From assembly GCF_017115085.1 (NCBI RefSeq), contig NZ_JABXKJ010000247.1, positions 96,554 through 160,553 on the forward strand: 64,000 nt of DNA, read 5' to 3'. Shown in pieces: positions 50,626 through 57,048 of this stretch. Position 1 is the stretch's first letter. Each line of letters starts with the position of its first letter. Below the pieces are notes generated by a model, which was given only the letters and a program-made list of their open reading frames with translations, made no database searches and was not told where the DNA came from. Source of the DNA: Nostoc sp. NMS7 (GTDB taxonomy: Bacteria; Cyanobacteriota; Cyanobacteriia; Cyanobacteriales; Nostocaceae). The translations under genes and the position numbers were made by a program.

Positions 50626-50830
50626 AACAGCTAAGAGGAAAAATTATCGATGGGAAAAATATCTAGTAAGTCGTGGTTGGATAATGATACAGTAGACCTC
50701 TTGCATAAATCAAAAATAAGAAAGAACCCCACCCCGCCAAAGCTACGCTTTGTCTCCCCTCCCCGCTTGCGGGGAGGGGTGTTAGGGACTTTTGCAAGAA
50801 GTCTAGTAGCTGCCTGGATTTTTATCACAT
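50592..50830. repeat. Left direct repeat: purN 5' end plus ghost permease start
   Basis: CCAAGCTAAGGGTAGAATCA through GTCATAACAGCTAAGAGGAA, AAATTAT and on to GATAATGATACAGTAG closely matches 54308-54414. The left copy holds the real purN start, while its permease start (MGKISSKSWLDNDTV, 50650) is cut by a 111-bp element at 50694-50804, resumes with CTGCCTGGATTTTT and stops at once. This defines the left edge of the island. Confidence 0.88.
50694..50804. mobile_element. MITE-like element of 111 bp, copy 1
   Basis: The ends AGACCTCTTGCA and TGCAAGAAGTCT are inverted repeats; AGT flanks the element on both sides (50691-50693 and 50805-50807) and the uninterrupted homologue at 54410 has a single AGT, so a 3-bp target duplication fits. 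The interior is C-rich/G-rich (AACCCCACCCC ... GGGGAGGGGTGTTAGGGACT). A second copy in opposite orientation lies at 62281-62401. No coding capacity. Confidence 0.75.
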
Positions 50831-50855
50831 AAATAGGTAATATTCTAAAATTTGA

Positions 50856-52070
50856 GCTGTACGACTAAAGCAGCAGGAGGCAGAGAAACAACGGCAGCAA
50901 GAGGAAGCAGAATATCGCCAAAAATTACAGCAGTATGAGCAGGAATTAATTAAAACAATTAAAGCAGGAAATTTCCTTGAGAGTGATGATGTTCGGCAGA
51001 GGTTAAGGCAATTTCAACGGACTCTAGGACTTAAACAAACGGACATTACTGCAATTGAAACTAGAGTTGTAGCAAGCCAAGAATTGATTAAATCTCCGAT
51101 TCAGCAGCCAAGTTCTGCTCAACCCACTCAACCGGCTCAAGAGCGAATAACCCGACAAAAGTTTTTAAAGTGGGCTGGCTTGGGAGGTGTAGGTTTGGTG
51201 ACAGCAGTAGTAGGTCGTGAAATGTTTAAGGGTCAATCACCAACACTTGATTCTTTTAAGTTTGAAACGGTAACGGTAGATAAAAAGGGACAGGTAATTA
51301 AACGAGATCCTAACAAGCAAGCTAAGTTCTTTAAGGAGGACTTAGGCAATGGCATAACCTTAGATATGGTTGAGATTCTTGGAGGCTCTTTTAATATGGG
51401 TTCGCCACCCAATGAAAATGGTCAAACCAAATATGAAGAACCACAGCACACTGTAAATATGCCTGCTTTTTTTATGGGCAAGTTTGAAGTGACTCAGGAA
51501 CAGTACCAGCAAATAATGGGTAGCAATCCGTCCACCTTCAAGGGAGCAAAACGTCCTGTAGAGCAAGTGTCGTGGAATAATGCAGTAGACTTTTGCAACA
51601 AGCTGAGTCAAAAGACTGGGCGTAAATATCGCCTACCTAGTGAAGCAGAGTGGGAATATGCCTGTCGTGCAGGAACAACAACACCATTTCACTTCGGCGA
51701 GACGATTACGACTGAGTTAGCTAACTATGATGGGAATTACACCTACGCTTCTGCACCAAAAGGAAAATCTCGTCAAGAAACAACAGAAGTAGGAAGTTTT
51801 CCGCCCAACGCCTTTGGATTATACGATATGCACGGGAATGTCTGGGAGTGGTGTCAAGATACTTGGCATGACAGCTATAAAGGAGCGCCTAGTAATGGAA
51901 GTGCATGGATAGATAATAATCAATATCAAGTGCTGCGGGGCGGTTCCTGGGTCAACAATCCTAAGAACTGCCGTTCCGCGTCCCGCGACGTCGACGGTGG
52001 GGCGGGGCGCGACTTCCACGAGGGCGATGTTGGTTTTCGTGTTGTCTGCGCGGTTGGGAGGACTCTTTAG
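50856..52070 (+). CDS. Formylglycine-generating-enzyme-fold protein, N-terminally truncated, with DGR-type variable C-terminus
   Basis: The frame is open from 50856 (after TGA) to 52070 but has no ATG before the FGE domain; the first clear alternative start is TTG 51084. The upstream part is coiled coil (QQEAEKQRQQEEAEYRQKLQ) and SDDVRQRLRQFQRTLGL, as in larger cyanobacterial fusion proteins, so the 5' part of the gene is lost at the island edge. A Tat-like or membrane segment (RQKFLKWAGLGGVGLVTAVV) precedes the FGE/C-lectin fold: MVEILGGSFNMGSPPNENG, MGKFEVTQEQYQQIM, RLPSEAEWEYACRAGTTTPF, GLYDMHGNVWEWCQDTWHDS, LRGGSWVNNPKNCRSASRD. The last 40 residues are GC-rich and resemble a mutagenised variable region. 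FGE catalytic activity is not implied; many such domains bind ligands. Confidence 0.8.
   Translation, partial: AVRLKQQEAEKQRQQEEAEYRQKLQQYEQELIKTIKAGNFLESDDVRQRLRQFQRTLGLKQTDITAIETRVVASQELIKSPIQQPSSAQPTQPAQERITRQKFLKWAGLGGVGLVTAVVGREMFKGQSPTLDSFKFETVTVDKKGQVIKRDPNKQAKFFKEDLGNGITLDMVEILGGSFNMGSPPNENGQTKYEEPQHTVNMPAFFMGKFEVTQEQYQQIMGSNPSTFKGAKRPVEQVSWNNAVDFCNKLSQKTGRKYRLPSEAEWEYACRAGTTTPFHFGETITTELANYDGNYTYASAPKGKSRQETTEVGSFPPNAFGLYDMHGNVWEWCQDTWHDSYKGAPSNGSAWIDNNQYQVLRGGSWVNNPKNCRSASRDVDGGAGRDFHEGDVGFRVVCAVGRTL
51945..52067 (+). other. Putative diversity-generating retroelement variable region
   Basis: From TCCTGGGTCAACAATCCTAA to the stop the coding strand is strikingly poor in A (about six in the ~56 bases from 51985) and GC-rich, against AT-rich surroundings. 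Codons that in relatives read AAC/AAT are here GAC, GTC, GGT, TTC, CAC, GGC and GAT (residues SRDVDGGAGRDFHEGDVGFR), the pattern expected from adenine-specific mutagenesis of a template rich in AAC. The position at the end of a C-lectin/FGE fold and the constant end GFRVVCAVGRTL fit known cyanobacterial targets. No reverse transcriptase or template repeat is in the window. Confidence 0.7.
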
Positions 52071-52195
52071 CCCTTTATACTTTAGCTCTCTTGCCCTCTG
52101 CCCTTCTTTCCTTTACCCTTTTTGAGTGTAGCGAAGCGGAACGATCTAATTTTTTTCAAAAATAGGACTTACAAAAACTCCAAATAGAGATAATT

Positions 52196-52432
52196 ATGAA
52201 CCAAGAGCTTACCCAAGCGATCGCCTCAGAAGTTCAACTATTCCACAGCATCGAACAGAAAGAAAATTTTCTCTTTTTACTTGGTGCTTTACTTGCTAAA
52301 GTAATCAGCCTTCAAAAAGCCGCAGAAGTTATGCAACTGGAGCCAGCAGAATTCCTCAAAATTCTAGACCTTATGGGAATTGAATTTTCTTACATTTCTG
52401 AAGAAGATGTTGCTTTGGAAAAAAGCTGGTAA
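52196..52432 (+). CDS. UPF0175 family antitoxin
   Basis: 78 aa. UPF0175 proteins are ribbon/helix-type antitoxins paired with PIN-like toxins. Visible family features: LLGALLAKVISLQKAAEVMQ, LEPAEFLKILDLMGI, and the acidic end EEDVALEKSW. It starts at ATG 52196 (MNQELTQAIASEVQLFHSIE) after GAGATAATT and is followed after four bases by the DUF3368 gene. Its 5' end is repeated as broken copies at 52943 and 54268. Confidence 0.85.
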   Translation: MNQELTQAIASEVQLFHSIEQKENFLFLLGALLAKVISLQKAAEVMQLEPAEFLKILDLMGIEFSYISEEDVALEKSW

Positions 52433-52436
52433 ATGA

Positions 52437-52922
52437 ATGCAAATTGTTCTCAATTCATCACCACTGATTTTTCTTGCTAAACTAAGCTACCTAAATCAAT
52501 TCATTGAATATCCTGATGATTTCTACATTCCTGAATCTGTTGCTGAGGAAATTAGCGCTAAGTCAGATTCAGCTAGCCAAACCATTAAAACGCTAATCAA
52601 CACTGGTAAACTTCAAGTTCGCACATCCAGCCTTATAAGCCTCCTCAACAGCTTAAATCAACGATTGGGTAAAGGAGAATCCGAAGCGATCGCTTTAGGG
52701 ATTGAGTTGAATGCAGATTATATTTTGTTAGATGACTCGACAGCTAGAAGAGAAGCTAAAAGACTTGGTTTGAGTATCAAAGGAACGTTAGCCGTTATCA
52801 AAAAGATAAACGAAGATGGTAAAATTAATATTGAGAGTCTGGATAGTCTTTACCAACAGATTATTGAAATTGAGTTTAGGGTTAAGCGATCTTTATTTGA
52901 TCAAATCTTTTCTGAAGATTGA
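52437..52922 (+). CDS. DUF3368 family toxin (PIN-like nuclease)
   Basis: 161 aa. DUF3368 proteins have a PIN-like fold and are the usual toxin partners of UPF0175. Motifs: MQIVLNSSPLIFLAKLSYLN with N and S in place of the first PIN aspartate, YIPESVAEEISAKSDSASQ, LGKGESEAIALGIELNADYI, LLDDSTARREAKRLGLSIKG. Acidic residues E (in GESEA) and DD (LLDD) could bind metal. Start at ATG 52437; a nearby ATG at 52433 is out of frame. Translationally close to the upstream antitoxin gene. Confidence 0.85.
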   Translation: MQIVLNSSPLIFLAKLSYLNQFIEYPDDFYIPESVAEEISAKSDSASQTIKTLINTGKLQVRTSSLISLLNSLNQRLGKGESEAIALGIELNADYILLDDSTARREAKRLGLSIKGTLAVIKKINEDGKINIESLDSLYQQIIEIEFRVKRSLFDQIFSED

Positions 52923-52942
52923 GTGTGACAACTAGCTCATCT

Positions 52943-53048
52943 ATGAACCAAGAGCTTGCTCAAGCGAGCGCCTCAGAAGTTCAGCTATTCCACAGTATCG
53001 ATTTACTGACTATCGATGAGCTTCCATATATGCTCGGAGTAAAGTATT
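52943..53048 (+). pseudogene. Broken copy of the UPF0175 gene start
   Basis: ATG 52943 opens MNQELAQASASEVQLFHSID, nearly the start of the intact UPF0175 protein, then diverges at about 53001 and stops (LLTIDELPYMLGVKY). It overlaps the 3' end of the leftward brnA gene. It looks like a partial duplication that carried the TA gene start to this side of the DUF3368 gene. Confidence 0.75.
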
Positions 53049-53285
53049 GATTTGGGTTTGATAACCCCGTCCTTGCGACTTAAACCACTTTAATACATCG
53101 CTGTCAATGCGTAACGTCACCTGTGCTTTATTTTTTGCCGCAGGTAAACCCCGTTTAACTGTAGTCTTGGCAAACAGTTCTGGTGTAATTTCCGGGCAAT
53201 CTGATAAATCAATGTCTTCATCGCTCATAGCATCAAGCCGTTGCCAATCAGTCTGAGAGTTGCTCGAAATAGATTCGTTGCTCAT
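53010..53285 (-). CDS. brnA: BrnA-type antitoxin
   Basis: 91 aa. BrnA antitoxins neutralise the ribonuclease BrnT and repress their operon through a ribbon-helix-helix. The sequence has the family middle DEDIDLSDCPEITPELFAKT and the DNA-binding C-terminus KAQVTLRIDSDVLKWFKSQG, followed by RGYQTQINTLLRAYMEAHR. The start overlaps the end of brnT by 38 bp, consistent with a coupled operon read leftward. Confidence 0.9.
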   Translation of the reverse strand: MSNESISSNSQTDWQRLDAMSDEDIDLSDCPEITPELFAKTTVKRGLPAAKNKAQVTLRIDSDVLKWFKSQGRGYQTQINTLLRAYMEAHR

Positions 53286-53523
53286 ATTTGGTTGCCTTTC
53301 TTGCAGAAATAATGCGGGTTAAATCATCACGATCTGTATGGACAACAGCAACGACTCGCCCTTGCAACAAGCCAAACGTGACGAAACGCTGCTCTGTGTA
53401 GCTGTAGCGATCGTCTTCAACCGTCACCGTGTCTCCATCAAATACTGCTAAGATATCGATAAAATCGATTCCGTGCTTGCGAAGATTAGTAAGACGTTTT
53501 GCTTCATCCCATTCAAACTCCAT
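53248..53523 (-). CDS. brnT: BrnT-type ribonuclease toxin
   Basis: 91 aa from MEFEWDEAKRLTNLRKHGID (ATG 53523; a longer frame to 53562 adds 13 residues of no family resemblance). The RelE-like fold is clear: FEWDEAK..N..KHGI.F, AVFDGDTVTVEDDRYSYTEQ, RFVTFGLLQGRVVAVVHTDR, and the RIISARKATKYEQRIY end with the catalytic Arg residues. First gene of the leftward brnTA pair inside the island. Confidence 0.9.
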   Translation of the reverse strand: MEFEWDEAKRLTNLRKHGIDFIDILAVFDGDTVTVEDDRYSYTEQRFVTFGLLQGRVVAVVHTDRDDLTRIISARKATKYEQRIYFEQLSD

Positions 53524-53659
53524 CACCGAAACACAGCTACGTTTACCTGATTGTAACGACAAATTGTAGTTACAGCCATTTAGCCAAACGGATCTGCTGG
53601 GCTTTGAGATTAAGCTAGCATATTAGTACGAATTATTTTTACTACTAATTGGTAGGAAG

Positions 53660-53884
53660 ATGAATGTAGAAAAACTCTCTATTTCCTTGCCACATTCCTT
53701 AGTGGAGTTTGTCGAAAATTACAAGCGGAATAAAGGATGTAAATCTTGTTCTCAAGTAATTGAAGAAGCATTAGAATTGCTGCGAAACCGAGAATTAGAG
53801 GCAGCTTACCGAGAAGCGTCTGCTGAAGTTGACAACGATTGGGATGTGACAGTGGCAGATGGTTTAACAGATGAAACGTGGTGA
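53660..53884 (+). CDS. MazE-like ribbon-helix-helix antitoxin
   Basis: 74 aa. It starts MNVEKLSISLPHSLVEFVEN, a typical ribbon-helix-helix DNA-binding segment, continues with a coiled region (CSQVIEEALELLRNRELEAA) and an acidic toxin-binding tail (DWDVTVADGLTDETW). GTAGGAAG precedes the ATG. Its stop codon overlaps the start of the mazF gene by 14 bp, the usual antitoxin-first arrangement. Confidence 0.85.
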   Translation: MNVEKLSISLPHSLVEFVENYKRNKGCKSCSQVIEEALELLRNRELEAAYREASAEVDNDWDVTVADGLTDETW

Positions 53885-54209
53885 TATTTATTACGCAAAT
53901 CTTAGTCCGGTGATGGGTTCAGAAATGGGTAAACGTCGTCCAGTGTTAATTGTCAGTAATAATGTAAATAATAGTGCTGGTTCCACTGTGACAATTTTAC
54001 CGCTTACTTCTAATGTGAGCCGTGTTTATCCCTTTGAAGTTTTGCTTAATCCAGAGGTTAGTGGTTTAACGAAGCCTTCTAAAGTACAGGCACAGCAAGT
54101 GCGAACAATTTCTAAGCAACGAATTACTGGTGAAGTATTAAATAGTTTAAATGAAGATATGATGGTACTAATTGATGGGGCATTGAAATTACATCTGGGA
54201 TTGGTTTGA
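53871..54209 (+). CDS. mazF: MazF/PemK-type mRNA interferase toxin
   Basis: 112 aa sequence-specific endoribonuclease. Core features: MKRGDIYYANLSPVMGSEMG, KRRPVLIVSNNVNNSAGS, TVTILPLTSNVSRVYPFEVL, SKVQAQQVRTISKQRITGEV. The conserved Arg in KRRPVLIVS and Ser/Thr of PLTSN are present, so activity is plausible. Fourteen-base overlap with the antitoxin gene. Confidence 0.93.
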   Translation: MKRGDIYYANLSPVMGSEMGKRRPVLIVSNNVNNSAGSTVTILPLTSNVSRVYPFEVLLNPEVSGLTKPSKVQAQQVRTISKQRITGEVLNSLNEDMMVLIDGALKLHLGLV

Positions 54210-54267
54210 GTTTCACGAACCGGGAAAATATACACTTGATCAAGTATGTGCAAAACTTAGTTTAAGT

Positions 54268-54350
54268 AAAAACTCCAACTAGAGATAATTATGAACCAAG
54301 AGCTTACCCAAGCTAAGGGTAGAATCAGGGCAAAGAGTCATAACAGCTAA
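54268..54350 (+). pseudogene. Second broken copy of the UPF0175 gene start and its leader
   Basis: The leader AAAACTCCAACTAGAGATAA and ATGAACCAAGAGCTTACCCA reproduce the leader and start of the UPF0175 gene at 52166-52215. Homology ends after CAAGC, where the purN/permease repeat begins, so the frame becomes MNQELTQAKGRIRAKSHNS and stops. This marks the right edge of the island. Confidence 0.8.
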
Positions 54351-54430
54351 GAGGAAAAATTATAATAGATGCGAAAAATATATAGTAAGTCGTGGTTGGA
54401 TAATGATACAGTAGCGGCCTGGATTTTTCT
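54308..54430. repeat. Right direct repeat: purN 5' end relic plus intact permease start
   Basis: CCCAAGCTAAGGGTAGAATC to GATACAGTAG repeats 50592-50695 with few changes. Here the purN codons are a dead fragment and the permease start is intact. The order purN-start/permease-start on both sides implies the island entered this junction or was bounded by a duplication of it. Confidence 0.88.
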
Positions 54431-55250
54431 CGCACCAGCACTAATTTTGCTGGGCGTTTTTATCATTTGGCCGATCGCCTATTTGTTTTACCTCAGTTTC
54501 ACTGCTGGTAGTTTCACATTAAAAGGTACTTATTGGATAGGCTTAAAAAACTATTGGCGCTTGCTACTCAACCCCGACTTCTGGCAAGTTCTGGGTAACA
54601 CCTTTTATTTTACTGTTGCCACGATCATTCCCAGTTTAGTTATCTCTTTGGGATTGGCAGTGCTATTAAACCGCTCGATTCCCTTACGGGGAATCCTGCG
54701 AAGTGCCTATTTTCTGCCTTCAATTATCTCACTTGTGGCAGCCGGTTTGGGATTTCGCTGGCTGTTTCAAACATCAGGGCCAGTTAACGGACTTTTAGAT
54801 TTTTTTGGCATTCCAAGCATATCCTGGCTAGGAGACACATTTTGGGCAATGCCAATACTTATTTTAATGAGTATTTGGAAACAATTAGGTTTCAATATGG
54901 TGGTTTTTTTAGCAGGGTTGCAAGCAATTCCTCCGAGTCGTTATGAAGCAGCCGATTTAGATGGAGCAAATGCTTGGCAACAATTTTGGTATATTACTCT
55001 GCCGGGATTGCGCCCGACTGTGATATTTGCAATCATCACTACCGCGATTTTTACATTACGGAGTTTTGAGCAAGTTTATGTGATGACGGGTGGTGGACCA
55101 TTGAATTCGACTAACTTGCTAGTTTACTACATTTATCAAGAGGCTTTTGGTCAATTTGATTTTGGTTATGCAGCAGCAGCCGCAACGGTGTTACTAGCTG
55201 TGACGCTGGTATTAGTGTATTTGCAATTGCAAACTTGGGGAGAAGAGTAG
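54369..55250 (+). CDS. Sugar ABC transporter permease (UgpA/MalF type)
   Basis: 293 aa inner-membrane permease with six helices (AAWIFLAPALILLGVFIIWP; FYFTVATIIPSLVISLGLAV; AYFLPSIISLVAAGLGF; AMPILILMSIWKQLGFNMVV; VIFAIITTAIFTLRSFEQVY; AAAAATVLLAVTLVLVYLQL). The EAA loop contacting the ATPase is EAADLDGANAWQQFWYITLP. The start MRKIYSKSWLDNDTV is preserved here and ruined in the left repeat. No binding protein, second permease or ATPase gene is adjacent, so it uses components encoded elsewhere. Confidence 0.92.
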   Translation: MRKIYSKSWLDNDTVAAWIFLAPALILLGVFIIWPIAYLFYLSFTAGSFTLKGTYWIGLKNYWRLLLNPDFWQVLGNTFYFTVATIIPSLVISLGLAVLLNRSIPLRGILRSAYFLPSIISLVAAGLGFRWLFQTSGPVNGLLDFFGIPSISWLGDTFWAMPILILMSIWKQLGFNMVVFLAGLQAIPPSRYEAADLDGANAWQQFWYITLPGLRPTVIFAIITTAIFTLRSFEQVYVMTGGGPLNSTNLLVYYIYQEAFGQFDFGYAAAAATVLLAVTLVLVYLQLQTWGEE

Positions 55251-55264
55251 GAGTTTTCAAGTTT

Positions 55265-55831
55265 CTACTTCTTATATAGGCTGCGATATTCCCAAGGATT
55301 CACAAATTTAGTATCACTCCAAACACCAAGCCGTTGTTGCTTCGCTTCAACTTCGGCTTGTTGAACTAAGTTTTTACTAGGACACTTGTTTAAATAAGGA
55401 CGATAGACTTTTGCTAAACCTTCTTGCAACAATACCTGTTGGACAAAAGTGCCATTTTTTAAACGGACTTCGGCAATTTTGCGTCCATAGCGATCGCTAT
55501 CAGTGATATTCAAAGTCACGCGATCGCCTCCTTGTTGCACTAGTTCTTGCACCCGTTCTCGTGCTTTTATACCCCAAGTAAATTGATTGCGATCGCTAGC
55601 GCTTTTACTCTGCTTTTCTTTCTTAGTGTGAGCTATTTCTGGCGCATCTATACAAGCAAAGCGCACACTAAAATTTTTGCCATCAGCATCTTTAACTACT
55701 AAAGTATCGCCATCACTCACTCGCTCAACCGCGTCTCCAGAAGTAGCGACAAAGCGCTCACAGCCGATCAACCCCAAAATTATGATAGTTGCACAAAGCC
55801 AAAATCGCACTGGTTTAGTTAATTTCTCCAT
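55265..55831 (-). CDS. Thermonuclease-family (SNase-like) lipoprotein
   Basis: 188 aa. The N-terminal helix ends in a lipobox-like LGLIGC (residues 19-24), so it is probably a lipoprotein exported across the membrane. The nuclease fold follows: VERVSDGDTLVVKDADG, RFACIDAPEIAHTKKEKQ, the catalytic Arg/Glu region GIKARERVQELV, DSDRYGRKIAEVRLKNGTFV and LLQEGLAKVYRPY. Catalytic residues corresponding to staphylococcal R35, E43 and R87 appear conserved (R in VRFACIDAPE, E in ARERVQEL region, R in RYGR). Convergent with the permease gene, 14 bp apart. Confidence 0.88.
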   Translation of the reverse strand: MEKLTKPVRFWLCATIIILGLIGCERFVATSGDAVERVSDGDTLVVKDADGKNFSVRFACIDAPEIAHTKKEKQSKSASDRNQFTWGIKARERVQELVQQGGDRVTLNITDSDRYGRKIAEVRLKNGTFVQQVLLQEGLAKVYRPYLNKCPSKNLVQQAEVEAKQQRLGVWSDTKFVNPWEYRSLYKK

Positions 55832-56017
55832 CCAAACTTACCTGCATTACCTCTGTGGGATGATACTAGCAAAATGCCAAGATGTTTTTGTTAACCCTTT
55901 ACATACTGCCACAGGCAATTCCAAATTCCAAATAGTAAGACCCTCTGGTAGCAACCGAAGATAAAAAGCAGATTAGTATAAGAATTGTAACCTTCTAATT
56001 GTCGGCGGGAATTTCTG

Positions 56018-56761
56018 ATGAACTTCTTGACTCACGTTCTGCATCTAGCTGGTTCTGGTGTCTTTGCCTATTACTCTGCTGCTCAAATTCGTGATTCTAA
56101 AACCCGCCCTAACATCCTTGCGGGGTTTCAGTTGGCTGAATCTGGCTCTGTGCCATTTTTATCTGCACTTGGCGATCGCGCAGCCGCCGAAGGTGACACA
56201 TGGCTAGCTGAAAAACTAGCAAAACATGCATCAGATGAAACTAGGCATGGTCAAATTTTTGCCCACGCCTTACAAAAGGTGAATAAACAAGTTATAGATT
56301 TCAAGCGTCAACCCCAAACTACATCCACAAACAAAGCACAACAGCGTAGTCCCTTTTTTGCAGCGTTCTTTGAGGGCTACACTCAAGAACAGCTTAAACC
56401 TGCTGTGATTGATTGGGATGTGTTTATGGCTAGCACATACATTCTGGAGTTAGATGCTAGCAAAGACTTTGCGCGAATGGCGAAAGTATTACCCGATCAC
56501 GATCCAACCGCTCGTAACTTGAAGTTAGGAATGCTTTGTATTGCCGAAGATGAAACTGGACATGCTGCTTATCTCTACGAAGCAATGATGCGACGGATGT
56601 CTGCAAATAAAGTGCAAACACTCGTAGATATGTGGCGAACTCGCAAGGTGAACGCTTTGTTGGCAATGATTGGCGGTATCCTCCAGCGAAATGGTGAAAC
56701 GCGATCGCTAGTCCAGGATAGTGCGCCGTCGGAAACCGGTTCTGAGTTGATCGCTACGTAA
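56018..56761 (+). CDS. Ferritin-like di-iron protein
   Basis: 247 aa helical protein. Four-helix-bundle metal motifs are visible: FQLAESGSVPFLSALGDRAA with the first Glu, KHASDETRHGQIFAHALQ (ExxH), TYILELDASKDFARMAKVLP with the third Glu, and CIAEDETGHAAYLYEAMMRR (ExxH). This pattern is that of ferritin-like oxygenases or ferroxidases; the substrate cannot be told. It has no signal peptide; the first residues (MNFLTHVLHLAGSGVFAYYS) are mildly hydrophobic. Monocistronic. Confidence 0.8.
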   Translation: MNFLTHVLHLAGSGVFAYYSAAQIRDSKTRPNILAGFQLAESGSVPFLSALGDRAAAEGDTWLAEKLAKHASDETRHGQIFAHALQKVNKQVIDFKRQPQTTSTNKAQQRSPFFAAFFEGYTQEQLKPAVIDWDVFMASTYILELDASKDFARMAKVLPDHDPTARNLKLGMLCIAEDETGHAAYLYEAMMRRMSANKVQTLVDMWRTRKVNALLAMIGGILQRNGETRSLVQDSAPSETGSELIAT

Positions 56762-57048
56762 TTATAGATATCTTGAGTATCTAATGATCAACTACCCCTG
56801 GCTAACGAAAGTTTCAGCCAGGGGGAAACCCCCAGGGACTGCCTCACCGCAACGCACTGGCTTCTCTGCGTCCTCTGTGGTAGCCTGCGGCAAGCCGCTT
56901 CTCTACGAGACGCTCCGCGAATGCGTCTACGATTTTCCGTTGCTTGTGCGTAAGTCAGGGTAATTACAGCTATTTTCAGGTAAATAGACCACGCGGTAGG
57001 TGTATTGCATACAGAGGAAAACTCCTAACTCCCCACTCCCCACTCCCC
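56762..57048. repeat. Repeat-rich spacer
   Basis: Contains GAAACCCCCAGGGACTGCC..., GCTTCTCTACGAGACGCTCC (a member of the palindromic family found inside the GNAT gene at 63402), and TATTTTCAGGTAAATAGACC, whose inverted form occurs near 49020. No gene. Confidence 0.7.

Noticed and set aside
51084..52070. Sulfatase-maturing formylglycine-generating enzyme acting on a sulfatase
   Set aside because: No sulfatase gene nearby, N-terminus lost, and the C-terminus resembles a DGR ligand-binding fold.
50592..54430. Integrative conjugative element or prophage
   Set aside because: No integrase, relaxase, phage genes or tRNA attachment site; only TA genes and a truncated gene lie between the direct repeats.
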